Shown piece by piece: positions 30,595-42,852 of a stretch of DNA of 64,000 nucleotides. Source of the stretch: Lactifluus volemus. Its lineage: Eukaryota; Basidiomycota; Agaricomycetes; Russulales; Russulaceae. A program made the position numbers and the translations under genes. The DNA lies in NCBI GenBank assembly GCA_022376515.1, contig WTXI01000046.1:62001-126000 (forward strand). The letters are read 5' to 3'. The notes under the pieces are model-generated. The model was not told the DNA's origin and did no database searches. It was given only the letters and a program-made list of their open reading frames with translations. Numbering within the stretch: position 1 is the first letter of the stretch; each line of letters opens with the position of its first letter.

Positions 30595-32533
30595 TCATAA
30601 TTGGAGAGTGTCATCCATATTCTGCGTCCAATGTCATCAGCAAAGTGTAAAAAAGCTAAAACAAGTGCGACGGAAGAAGCTCACCAATTTCACGAGACTG
30701 CTTAGCTCTGGCTCTTGAAAGTTGTCAAGGTCACCGTCAAATCCATTTCCTTCGCCACGAGCAGCCTTCTTTCTTTGGTCGTGTGTGTATTCATGCAAAG
30801 CCATAGCGTTGTCATGTAGTTTATGGCTAGATGACAAAGATACGAAGCATAAGCGCGAAAGCAACAGACGCACAGCAGATCAACGTACTTGATATGCGAC
30901 ATCAATGCTTTGTATGTTGGGTGATTGTTGGTCTCTGATGAATATGTCAGACCTGGTCATGGTAGCAATCAACAGAATACACCAACGGAGATAATTGCAC
31001 AGCACTGTGGTCAGTGAACCATTCGGGCCTTCCCATGCGCTCTGTAAATCCGAACAGGCAGACAGAGAAAGCTGTGAAGAAAAAAAATGATAATCATGAG
31101 GCTAGGGGCAAGCGAGCGAATGTAGGGGTACGCACCACGTTTGGGTGGGACACATCACTGTACTTGCACCATCCACTGCAAACAAAACGAGTCTCCGGAG
31201 AAGCGCATCGGCGCTGGGACGCGAACAGCGTACGATCTCGTGAGCGTCGAGTCGAACGACATTGCGACTCGTAAGACAGCTCTGATTGGTTCGTGAGGCC
31301 TCTGACTTGTGTACCAGCTGGCGGGTTTTGACGTGACGCGGGATCGACAGGCTGGTTATCAAAGGTAGCTTCGATCGACCTAGGTGCCTCCGAGTTGGTA
31401 AAGTCACGGTCCGTTGCCTGACGGCGCACTTGAGCGAGTGTCAGAATATGGGACGTGCGGTGGGGAGGGGGGGACAAACCATTGATATTCTGCTTCGTCA
31501 TCGTTCGACGGTTGCCTTTGGATTCCCATGGAACGTAGACACTATTGCAATGGTAGTGGGGAAGATCTAACAACGTTCCGGAATGGCAAGTGTCGAGGAT
31601 AGCCTGGATGACAGAGCGTAAGTGAAATTTCGAAAATTTGAAGGTCGAAAAAAAAAAAGTGCGTACCAGAAGGTTGCAACCGACTGGAATGGGAACAAGC
31701 ATTGCTTTGAGCTCCTGAAACCGTGTCAACCCAAACACGAATTCTCAATAGAGGAGAAAAAGCGCTAACGTCATCGATGATGGGCTGCTCGTCACTTGGA
31801 ATGATCACTGCACAAACGGAAATGAGAGGAGAACGCTGCAAGAAAGAGAAAGCGCACTTTCGTCCAGGCCATCCTCTTCTTCTTGATCATTAACAGCCGG
31901 GCGTTGGCCTGAATGACCGGAATCTGTCGTGGTCGATCAGATCGATCAGGTGCTAGGCGGTGTCAACTGAAGAGGATGGTGACTTACAGAAGAAAGTAAA
32001 TCTATCGCCCGATGCAGCACCGGAAACTAGCTTTTTCAGCTCGCGAATCTGTGTCTGCATGTCAATACACTCTACAGAATAGTCATGAATTGATCATCAC
32101 GGACTATGTTGGCGCGGGTCGGCTGAGAGTGTTCCGGAAAGTCAGGATCATCCTTGAGTACACAAACGTCTTCTGGGCGATAGCCATATGTGTCTGTGAT
32201 GATCATTAGTAAGAAGAGGAAGCGTAGACAAGAGATGTGTTATTACGCACTGATGAGCAGCTCCCGATAGCGCTCGACATCGTCAAAGGCTCCTTCCAAC
32301 GGGTCCCAGGTGTTGGATGGGTTACGGTAAGTGATGCCAACAAGAAGAGCCCGTCGCTTCCGAGTTATCGAGAGGACATTCAAGTTCCCCGTAGCCGGGC
32401 TCTCCTCATCAATCGGCTGGTGTACGGATCCTTTGTTGGAGCCCGTTTTACGTGACTTGAACTTGAATAGGCGGCGGATCCAACGAGGGAGAAGGACGGT
32501 ACACATAATGAATGCAGCTCGTAATTCAGGCAT
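30595..32533 (-). CDS. Free-standing caspase-like (metacaspase-type C14) protease (copy 4)
   Basis: The model has 11 exons: 32533-32251, 32193-32105, 32069-31988, 31923-31858, 31807-31770, 31714-31667, 31603-31136, 31071-30987, 30952-30889, 30826-30685 and 30621-30595. It totals 1392 nt, 463 aa, with canonical borders and no stop. The start is the ATG at 32533 (MPELRAAF). Core motifs are RALLVGITY, DDVERYREL, catalytic His in YSGHSGQ (H155) and catalytic Cys in LDTCHSGT (C208), followed by the conserved SLSACSD strand. This is the clearest complete protease of the set and the reference for the others. Family members cleave after basic residues or Asp depending on subgroup; specificity cannot be read here. 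It lies tail-to-tail with the ankyrin remnant, as the other caspases do with NLR ends. Confidence 0.85.
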
Positions 32534-35500
32534 CGAAGAGAGTAAAAGTTGAGGAAGAAAGTGTCGCAAGTGAGCATATTATGTATAACATGGGGTGTGT
32601 TGCGAGCATCATGGCATCAGGCAACGAAACACCGCCCAGTGGTCTAGTGCTTCCAGGGGTCCCGGCCATCAAAGCGGCTCGGTAAGCGATCGAATAATTT
32701 ATCCTGAATAGTAACCGGAGGTAACCTGGGGTCTGGGCTCGCTGGCAATGCGACCTTACTGCACAGTACATGCCCGGAGGTGAAACGCTCGTCAGGCCCG
32801 GGCCACACCAAGTGTAGGTGTAATTACCGGGTTCAAACGATGGAAGCTTCACCGTTCGGAGGAAAAGAGTACCGATTCCTTAAGCTATTTTTAGAAATGT
32901 AAGGGACGATCATTTACGGGTCCCGAATAGGGCGGCGGGCAATGTACTGGTTAAGGGCCTAGACCTGACCATCACCCTGTCCACTCCATCCGCGGCCAGC
33001 CCGCGCGATAGTACAATGCAAAATACTGCTTTTGTACAGATGCCACCCTTCTCATGACCTTTGTGGTGCTTTTCCCCGGTGATTATCTTCGTCTGCGCTG
33101 ACTATCTCGGGATGGAGCTGGTCACGGAGTGCTGGCAGCCGCCCTCTATTAACCCTCGTGCTGTCGCTTCTAAAATTGAAATTCGTACTTCGTCCGACAA
33201 CTTCGCAAGTCTGCAAGGTCATTCCTTCTATTCAATACGAGATGCCCGATGATGAGCTGGAAGTTTACACACCGCGGATGTTGGGGAATCAGACAGCATT
33301 ACCTTCGACTCTCTCCGGACTTCCGTTTGGCAGTGGGTCTTGGATGCAGAACTCATGCGCCGTAATATGGAGGCAAAGAAACATCCGATTCAAGCCTCTC
33401 TCATGGATTGAGGCTGATGTCAACTTGTCAGCGGGGTGCCAACCAACCAACCAACCAGTACAGTAACAAGGGCGTACGTACTACCTCTTATAATGATTGA
33501 TTTGATTTACTTTCATTTCTCCTTGGAATATTTCCACCATCCCCCCGGCACGCGGGTAGTAAGTATGATATGTGTCTTTTCTCACTAGTTTTCTGCATCC
33601 AGTCAAATCCTCAGACTACGTGCTGCCTCTCCCTCTTTCGGGCTGAATGTTGAACCTCGATGGCCACGACCCAGCACCAAGACCGCGATAACGGCAGGGA
33701 GCGACATGGCTAGCGCCAGCATGAAACCTCACGTCCCCCTCGACTTGGGCGGGTCACTATCTCGACAAGGTTAACGCCTAACGCCACGACGACCGTGTAT
33801 CGCCATGAGAACGAACCTATCACGACTCGGACTACCCTTGCTATGGTCACCACGGCAAGACCACCCCCAGTGGCTACGACCACGACCACTGGCACTGGCA
33901 CTGCATCGCCGTAATCACATGTCCAAGTCCATGATTACCGCAACTACGATCACTGCGATCACTGCGACTAAAAAGGCGACTACGTGGTCGGCAAGGGTTC
34001 AATTGTCTCGGTTCATGAAGAAACTTCGATTCGATGCCGTTCGGACTAGTAAGGCGAGGTGACCGCAAGGTGAGGTGCCATCGGCGCTAGGAAATAGGGG
34101 TCCAAGGAATTAGCCCAACGCAAACGAGTCTCTTGTTTCGGAGTGTGCAGGGTTGGCACAATGCGCTGTGATCACAGCTTCCACCGGCACGCCCCACAGC
34201 CATAACTGCGACTCACACGATGACTACAGTACTACCACGAACGATCTTGTCTATGGTCATCAAGTTCTACAACCGTGTCCATCACAACTAAACAACCATT
34301 CTTTGCGCCGGTGTAACCTCCCACCCAAGCTGTGCTTCAAAAACCGCAGGGTTTTAGTATCTGACGAAGATGATGGACAGCTCCATGCCTCGGGCCCGAA
34401 TGATGGGATGGATACCTGTCCATCCCCATGCCGCCTCGAACTTTCAGAGCGATCAGGCGACAAGCTAACTGAGCGCTCGGCGCTGACGATGATCACCGCA
34501 GCTACGCAGCACAGGAAGCACGGGGTATGACATGAGGCCAATCCAACCCTTCGACGTTTTCACGCTATCTGTCTGTCCGCGTGTCACAATAACTGCGGCA
34601 CGCGCCCTGTCATCGGCCTCATAGGGGGCGGGCGCTTCCGAGTCGGCACCACCTGACAGTACGTGCTTTGTTGTTTGTTGGATGGTTATGCTTTGGATAA
34701 TGGTAGGTGCAGAACCCTTGGGAAGTCAACGGAAACGCCTTTTTTTTTTTTTGGCCCTAGCACGCACTAAATTCGAGATTCGTGAAATTGTACATTCTGA
34801 GAGTCTCGCTTTGTTGGTAGGGGAATCAGCAGAGGTGTCAGCACCGCGTAGTAGGATGGCTCCCAAATCATAGGATGGATTATAGAGTAATGTGGACCGT
34901 GTTTCGGTTTCATCAAACCGGTTTGTCCTTTATATTTGTGAATGACCTAGACTTCCAATGCGAATCAGGCGACGGGCTTGCTGAACCCGTCACGGTTCCC
35001 CTTCAATAAAGAGGTTTATGTGCCTAAGAAGTCGTATCATGGCCAAGTAGCCCTCAGGAAAAATCGCCACCCCAGAAAGGGTACTCGCCACCTACAGCCG
35101 ATGCTCAAACGGGAGTAACATATGATGATTGCCCAACCAGTAGACAATCTCTGTTAGGTATTATCGAAGTTCACTAAAGCAATAAGGAACTTACAATGTC
35201 ATCAAGGATGAGAGAGCAATTGAGGTACTCTCCGGATGAGAAAATGGGTAGTGAAACTCAGGACTACAGTTGTGAAGGACGATCAGGTGAGATGATTAAA
35301 TAAAGTCGCACGCAGTCCCCCGCGCAGCTGTTCCTTTTCGATGCGCTGAGTTAAACCTTTCCAGAACCTTTTGGCCTGGTGGCTCATGAGCCATGGCAAC
35401 ACTAAGAATCTCTTTGGACTGTTCAAAAGTCGTCCTCATATAGAACTGGATAAGCTGAAGAATTGTCAAATGAGTTGAAGTTCCTGAAATTGGAACTTTA

Positions 35501-36886
35501 GCCATTACATTTCAACTTACACTCATTTGACAATTCTTCAGCTTATCCAGTTCTATAATGAGGATTGTCAAATAGTCCAAAGAGATTCTACTCATGTTAG
35601 GGTAGAAAAGTTTTGTGCTTTCTTAGCTGCATACAAGTCAATACATTGTGCTGCTAGTCATTTCGTAAATGCAATCCAAATCATTTGCCTGTGAGTTCAT
35701 GGTTCAACAAAGTAAGAGTGAGAATGGTTGTGCTGCTTCTGCGACACGAGGCCGAAGAACTTGAAGATGGATCTGTGGCCGAGGTGTAGCAGTTTCGTGG
35801 CCGAGATGACATCGTGGTCCTTTCATTGAGATGAGAAGGGCGAAGGGACGGACCAGGAACTTTTGGAAGATTACGATGAGGGCGGAGGGAAAGGGAGTGG
35901 AACGAGGCAGGACGACTCGGAGAGGAAGACGGGAATGGGCGTACGTGGCATACAGAGTGGCCAGCCGCGTGGCAGACCTTACAGTCGCCCGGAACAGCAT
36001 CTGTATGGAAAATATCGATCTTATAATAACTGAACTGCTGGGTACTGGTGGTGTACACATGTAGCCGACATGTTTCCACAAGCAGGAGACAGCAGGAATT
36101 GAAGGATCTCTGTTACTAGCCGAGAATAATCAAACACGATAGCAACACAACAATAAGCAAAAAAAAACAAAGAGGTCAAGTGCATGAAGGTAATCGCTTA
36201 ATCCCCTCCACGCACACACATGTTTCGAGACCAGTAGATCAATCACTAGATTGGAGCACGGTCCATGGGAGAGTAAAGGAGTGTTTGAAGCTGGAAAGGT
36301 AATACGTCTCGTTAGTGGAGTCAAGGTGAAGAGAATCGAACTGCTGCTCACCTGTTCTAACATGCCAGAGTGCGGCATACCATCTACGTTAGCACTATCT
36401 CCGCCTTCTAGAGTGAAGGGGTCACCCTGTGCCCCACCCTGTGCATCTTCCGCCACCTTGGGTTGATGCGGATCGTAAATCGATTAGAGAAAGGACCGTG
36501 CAAATTGTTCTGTCTGTCAAAACGGAGTTGGATGGTGCTCACCCCCCCTGACTCGAGTGGTAACTTAGCGTTCTCGGGACTTTATATCACGTGATCAGCT
36601 TACTAAGGTCAGGAGTGTCGGGCCGCTCAACTGCGTGAAACCGCCTGCGCGCGGAAATTGGAACGGAAACGTCGGTGATGCCGCAGTTGCTGCACGGTCG
36701 TTGCGCGGGCTTCCCTTCGCCAACTGTGAACTTGTTTACCTCAGACGTAAACGTACTTGTTTTACTTTGCAAAGTGTAAGGCTTCAAAATCACAACGTAC
36801 AATGGTAAGTTAGCAGGAAGAAACGCATCAAAAACGTCAGACAGACTCGTCTCTTGACAAATTCTAATCCATTTACGATGCTATCA
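32534..36886. other. Gene-poor region
   Basis: Nothing recognisable is coded here. A Thr-rich frame near 33.76-33.9 kb (RTTLAMVTTARPPP) is interrupted by stops. A short exon-like frame ending MPHSGMLEQ with a good donor lies on the minus strand at about 36340-36456 and could belong to an unrecognised small gene. An inverted repeat at 35.4 kb is listed separately. Confidence 0.4.
35404..35590. repeat. Long inverted repeat / foldback hairpin
   Basis: Positions 35439-35475 are an exact reverse complement of 35521-35557 (37 bp, no mismatch). The outer arms (35404-35438 and 35558-35590) also pair, imperfectly, through AGAATCTCTTTGGACT. The 45-nt centre contains a second small hairpin (AAGTTCC/GGAACTT). 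It could be a foldback transposon relic or a source of structured small RNA. Confidence 0.8.
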
Positions 36887-38200
36887 TTAGGGGTATTCAA
36901 AGTTGACGAAAGCGTCGCTTTCCTAAGGTGATTTCGAAAGTGATTTCGATTCGGAGATGTACGTAAAAATAGAAATTCGAAACTGTCGAAAGCGCTTTCC
37001 CAACTTTGAACAGCAAAAAGAAACTGCTTTCGCAGTGCGCGACTTCAAGCGCTCTTTGAATTTGGCCGCATGCGGCCTATAATGATTATCTCTTGGCTCT
37101 CTGACATAACCACATGCTAAATAAGTCCCATCGCACCGTGGCAGCAGATGCTTTACATCAGGCCTTCTTAGTGAATCGGATAGCGGACTGAGGCTCAACT
37201 TTATGAAGAAGGTTCTGAATCTGAACAATGTAACACACACAAAGCCTAGGATAACAAACGACGGTCCCAAATGGCACGCACGAATCAAAACAGTAAAAGG
37301 GATCGGGGTGTAAGTATGACCTAAAGAGAGAGACTACAGGTCTGATCGCATATAAATAAGTGTCCAATGTTTCTTTCTCTGCCCATAATAGATTTAGCAA
37401 GTCTAAAGAGGGTGGACCGTTCAATGTTTCCGTTTCTGCAGACGGACGTGTTTGAGCCTATAAACTCTCCCAGGTACAGACTCAGCTTCGTCCTCGTCGT
37501 ACTCAGAATGCTGTGAAATCTTTCCGTGCCTGGAGACGCAATGGTTGCCGTCGCGCGCGACAACGTATCCCGGGATGTAACGGTGGACAACACATTCACC
37601 TGCAATACAGGCAACGTCTGCGACACCAGGGAGGGAAGCAGAATCCTGGCCGATTGGAACATAAGGTGTCAAAGGTAGCATGCATCCGCCACCTGAATCA
37701 AGACGAAACCCGTATCAGTCAATATGCGTATATAGAGGCAAAAACGTTCTCGGGGGAGTACTCACAGCTTTCGAGATCACGGGCGGTATTGATGCACTTA
37801 TTCACCTTCTTGTCCTTGTCTCCCTTCTCTGCCAGTTTAGCTGCAGCAGCTTCAGCTTTCTTTGTGAGTTTCGTCGCTTTTTCACCTTTTAACTGATAGA
37901 CTGGACTTGGCTAGGGTCAGCTTAGCCCTATGGACTTGTTCAGCGGTTGGGGAGGAGCCTCTAACCATAGTAGCGCCTGAGGAACGAAGGGTTAACGACG
38001 CACATGACGAAAAGCCAAAGGCTGATCTTCAAAGCCCGCTGGGGTTGCCGAGTGTGCCGCGCTCGAAAGCACAAAGTGATTTCGCCATTTTTCAAAGTGA
38101 TTTCGCATTACAAATTAATACGTAAGTACATCACTCGAGTCGAAATCACTTTCGAAATCAACTCGGGAAAGCGACGCTTTCGTCAACTTTGAATACCCCT
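36887..38200. mobile_element. TIR element with captured gene fragment (MITE/Pack-type)
   Basis: Both ends start AGGGGTATTCAAAG and form terminal inverted repeats of about 65 bp with only a few mismatches (36887 to about 36951, and about 38136 to 38200). The 3-bp direct repeat ATT flanks the element (36884-36886 and 38201-38203), which would fit a PIF/Harbinger-like mechanism, though three bases are weak evidence. Subterminal GTGATTTCG motifs recur inside. No transposase frame is present, so it would need help in trans. The interior carries a piece of a PriA-like gene on the minus strand. Confidence 0.75.
37421..37892 (-). pseudogene. PriA-like secreted Cys-rich protein, C-terminal fragment inside the TIR element
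   Basis: Exon A (37892-37766) encodes a Lys/Ala-rich part ending CINTARDLESC, and exon B (37692-37421) encodes GGCMLPLTPYVPIG, GVADVACIAGECVV and PGYVVARDG. Joined through a GT-AG intron at 37765-37693 they keep frame and give the C-terminal Cys motif typical of basidiomycete PriA-like proteins. One family cysteine appears replaced (HRYIPGY where HRCxPGY is usual). The signal peptide and N-terminal two thirds are absent, and the fragment is wholly inside the TIRs. Because the intron is retained, the capture was at DNA level. Confidence 0.65.
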
Positions 38201-41200
38201 ATTGATTGGTCTTTTTTACACTCCGAAGTGAAGTGAATTGAACTAAACTCCACGTTCATCCGTCACTTTTCTTCTTCCTCGACCCAGGCTGCCGCACCGT
38301 TTCTCGCAATGCCCCTCGCTGCCATTTCTCACCAATACCATAGACATGTGTTTCACTCACCATCCGCCGTGGGAGAACACACTCTCGCAGGTTTCATGCC
38401 GTCATAATTGCATCTCAAAGGCTAGATGATGTAGCACGTTGCCCTGAGCGCGCAATATCACAAAGAATGATGCGCTCATCGTCATGAAGCCTATTGCGCC
38501 ACATCATAAAGCTTGCCTCGTCGCGTCTCATGGTATGATACAAGATGGTACAAGTGTGCCTGTAGTGGAGACCTTCAATCATTGAACATTGACTTCCGAA
38601 ACGAGACTAGTCACTGGAAATCCTGGCAGTCTTAATCGTCACCATCTCTCTCAACAACTCCCACAGAGATGTACCTGATTGGGAACCACAAAGGGACGGA
38701 AGAGCCCATCGACAAGATTTTGCTAGCAAAATATCACGAATTAGTCCAAGTTCTTTGGAAGTAAGAATAGGGGATATGGTGAAAATGGGGAAGGATGACG
38801 ACAATGCCGTAACGCCACGAGTACAATTTCATGATCACAAGTGAAGCTTTAGAAGCAGTACTCCTGGGAGTAAAATGAAACGGCTTTCGAGAAGTCTAAA
38901 GCCCAGTAAAGAGACTATAGGGTCCGTGATTAGGTCTCGTGGTATCGTGGCAGAGTCTCTCAGCTGATCCATGCTGATTGCTTTTAGTATAAGACCTAGT
39001 GGTATCGTCGTGGCCTTTTCATTTAGTTCCGGACTTCTTCGTTATCGAAACTCTGATAGGATCAATGGGATGGCTCCAGAGCTCGACCGATGAACACGAA
39101 AAACCGACCAGCATCAACTTCACTTTGTGGTGAGGAGACCATGCAGTCAGAACACGTTTCTTCCTCGTTCGGGCTTCCTTCTGCAACGAACTCGCGCTGA
39201 TTGGCCGGGCTTTAAGGGCGCGTTTGATCAAATGGGGACTGCGTAGAGACGTACCTCAGACGGTTTTCCTGTATAGACTGCACTAGACTCGAGTTGGGCC
39301 ACGCCACGCCCTCATCGGCAGAGCCCAGGGTGTTTTTGCTTCCGAAACAAACGTGCGCCTCCAACCTTCTATTTGTTCTTGCAACGTGCGTTCGTCGATG
39401 CATTCAACTCACTGGTACAGTCAATGTTCTTGAAGGGGGGTGACTTGGACAGTCACCGGAGCGATGAACGATAAAGAACACAGCGCGCAAAGGATGATCT
39501 CCGAGAAATCGCCGGCTCACACGGACTTTGGCCACATAAACGGTTGAGAAGAGAAGAGTGTGTTCACTTTGGCCGCGTCGTCATCTACAGATCAACTCGG
39601 CAACTCCCGTCGTTGACTACCGCGTGTTACACACCAATTTCGCGGAATGCCGAGTTGGAACTAGTAGCAGGTCTCTGACACCTCTCCTTATCTGTTCTCT
39701 CTCGCTCAACGTCGCAACAAAATGGCCATGTTGAAATTTGGGTATTTGCATTGAGCGCATGGGAGGGGTGAGTTCAGTGGGAAAAATAAACGCGATAAAC
39801 TAATGTTGGCCAGTCGGATTCATCCCCGACTCAAATCGTAGTCCGGGCCCTTATCTCGAAACGCCCACAATATTTGCCGCGAGGCATGACAGGCCTGGCC
39901 TGTCGTAGTTCCCCCAACTACAACAGCTCTATAGTTCTGGGGTACGATTTGACACAAGGTTCAACACTAGCCTCCTTAGACATCATCGACCCTCACCAAT
40001 CTCTTCATGCTGTGGCTTCTATGTCATTGGAAACCTCCTTCATCATGAAGGCACTCCCCCCGGCTCCGCGCTACACACGTCATATGGATAGCTTATCTCT
40101 ATGAACGCATTTATCGTCATACGGTCCAGGAACGGAACCCAGAAAGATAATGGGTCCAGACGTTACGGAACGAGGTACGGAACGTCTCATATCCGCAGCA
40201 TGCAGCTGTATATCTCAGAAAAAACACGGGTCAAACCCACCTTGAAATCCACTGCGAGGCAGAAACGTTATCTGGAAGGTAGGGGAGGGGAAGTGGTGAA
40301 CGATCCCCGCATGTTTTTTTACAAGGTCAAACCACCCTTGATTGAAACCCTTGGGATGCTCCGGAATTTACATGGACCCACATCTATCAGCTATCAAACC
40401 TTGCCATTGACAAATTTCTGGTTCTTTGTGTCCGTTTTGGATTCCTATCGTGTGCGTAACAAGCACGATAGACTTCACACTCACAAACATTTTGTCGAGT
40501 TCCGATAAAAAAACCATTTCGTAAGCGACCACTCTCCTTTCCCAAGGGACAGGACACGTTCGGGGGTACTATCTCGTAGCACGAAAAGGAGGCACAAGGC
40601 AGGTTGCCTTCATTTTCTCGTCAAGCCACAGCATTTTTTTGGTTTTAGGGGTGGGCGCAGAATTCATACAGTTAGCCGGTCCCCCATCAATGGATGCTGC
40701 GAGGTTCAAGTACGAATGGGTTATCCCTACTGGGCTTTGCGACCCTGCCAGCGCTCGAGGGGTTCCGGTAAGGAGGGGGTGGCCAACCCGCGGCAAAGGT
40801 TCATGACAAAAAACTTGGCAACGATCCGACTTTTGCGGAGTGAAACGAGCGCGACAAAACTGCCAATTGTGGATAGTTAGTCCGACACCCCGAACGATCG
40901 AACTTGTTTGCCGGCGTCTGCGCCGAGGTCCGTTTAGTTGGTCGTACGATCGGATATGGTTGATTTTGGCAGTTGATTTGACGTGAACACGCAATCGTGG
41001 CACGAAACCAGGGTGCAGGCGAGGCCAGGCATTGGGGGTAGTATCGTGGATTTGCGTATCGTACGACATAAAATTCATCAACAACCGTATTACTATGCAA
41101 CGATTTAGAACCCAGAAAAAAAAAAAAAGGCGGAGAAGTATGAGATCCGGGAAAAGCGAAATGTGTTGTGCATTGTCAAGGTAGTACAAATGGAGGAGTG

Positions 41201-41551
41201 GATGGTGTTAAGTGATTCACAAATTTTGAAAACTGGGAAAGAGTGAAAACATAAAGAGTGCCCTGTCCTTGACAGAATATGTGAAGGTGTGAAAAATAAG
41301 CGCGAACCAGCGTGGAGAACTACTGTACTACAAAAAAAAAGAAGTTATGCCAGACTTGGAGTGAAGTGAAGAAGGTGTGGGAGAGTGAAAACCGTAAAAA
41401 TGGGGAAGATTAAGGAAGAGGAGGTGATCATGACGCTCGAGAAGCTGCGCAGCAGCCGTCCATCGAGAGCGGGTGTGTGTGTTCATAAGCATGATGACGA
41501 TGATGATGAGAGAAAGGAAGGGGGGGGAAAGCAGTAACTCGATTTTCCCCG
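38201..41551. other. Gene-poor region
   Basis: Only short frames, none recognised. Frames of 135 codons (40101-40508, plus) and 206 codons (40569-41189, minus) show no family motif and have unremarkable composition. A-rich runs occur at 41114 and 41331. No gene is called. Confidence 0.35.
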
Positions 41552-42852
41552 TCAGGCCCTGCCAAACACGAGTCTGCCAACGTTCTCTCCTCCCTCTCCG
41601 CTTTTATCAATCTCGACGCCCACCAAATGCGTCTTTGAACCGAGCCAATCCAGTCGGCGAATTCCACCTTCCCATCCGCCGCCCATGCGCGTACAACGCT
41701 TTTTGTAAGCCTCGGCTACCCGACGTTGATCTCGCGAACCCTCCCCGAGCGAGTTCCACTCCTCCGAGGTGACGCATGTCATGAGGGAGGTGTGTACCGC
41801 GTAGAGTACGTCGAGATTGGTGAGGGCCACCGAAGATTTGGTCTTGTGCTTCTCGCCGCCCTTGCCGATGAAGAAGGTCGGCGGGGAGCCGATCGGTCCA
41901 ACGTTGACATCCCAGGGGAGTTTTGGGGAGCGCAGGACCAGTCGAGAGCTCGCTGGGATAGGGGGCTCTGTCGCCGGTTGGGCAAGGGTCACGGCAGGTA
42001 CGGGTGCGTGGATCGTTCGATCCACGACTGTACGCGCAGACGGAGTAAAGGCGATATCGTAAGAGATGGGTGCATGGTGGTGTCGTGTAAACGATATCAG
42101 TGGGTGCATGTGGAAACGGGGGGCACGGGCTTGAGACCGCGTGGGTGATGGCTCTGGGCCGTCTGCAATGATGTGAGGGATCAGCAAAAAGAACCAATTG
42201 GATGCGGGAGAGAGGGAACGTACAGGTCGATGATCCACTTGTGCTCGAACTGACGCCGACTTGCCAGGCCTTGTTCCGGGCCGCTGACTTTGTGGAACGA
42301 CCGTCAGGTGTCTTGGAGCGAGCCGGACTGGGAACCAATGGCGATGGAACGATGTTTGTACCGTGTACTGGGCCAGGATAGAGTGAAGAGCTAGAGTTTG
42401 ATCTTGAGCTTCCAGGCGTGACGTAGCCACTTTGCGGGAATTGAGTGAAGCGCCCTAGAATCCGCGGACCGTCAGTAACAAGCTTCGGATGGGGCTGATA
42501 TGGGTCGAGGGTATGAATACGGACCTTGAGTCTCAGAAGGTGGCACATAATTTGCGGCCCGATGATGGATAGATGGGCGGCTACCGTCGTGGGAAAGACG
42601 CGAATCATAGGTCGGATAAGCAAAGGGTGATGATGAAACCATCACCGGAGTGTTGCTGTTGACCGCCTGAACTTTACTTGGTGACGTTCCCGCGGTTGAC
42701 GTAGATGGCGTGGTTCCCAGGGGAGGTGTGAAGACGTAGTATGCAGCTGGAGCCGGAGTTGACTCTGTCCGACGTCGTGTCTTGGCCTTTCCATGAGCGG
42801 GAGTGGTCGAGTTTGGGCCATTGCCAAACAGGTTGCGGAGATAAGCGGCCAT
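41552..42852 (-). CDS. DUF6699-type protein 1
   Basis: Three exons (42852-42525, 42454-42224, 42162-41552) total 1170 nt and encode 389 aa with canonical introns. The start is the ATG at 42852 (MAAYLRNLF). The first 215 residues are Ser/Pro/Thr-rich and likely disordered. The C-terminal 170 residues have the pattern of the basidiomycete DUF6699 family: an MHPLISF entry with a following strand, then PATEPPIP, LRSPKLPWDVNV, a helix LDVLYAVHTSLMTCVTSEEW, and a closing RRLDWLG strand. Function is unknown. Two further genes in the window (46736 and 55681) share this layout. The exact family name is from memory; the relationship between the three is visible directly. Confidence 0.7.

Noticed and set aside
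35681..36081. Possible zinc-knuckle protein (CKVCHAAGHSVC)
   Set aside because: The spacing does not fit CCHC knuckles and the rest of the frame is low-complexity Ser/Pro sequence.
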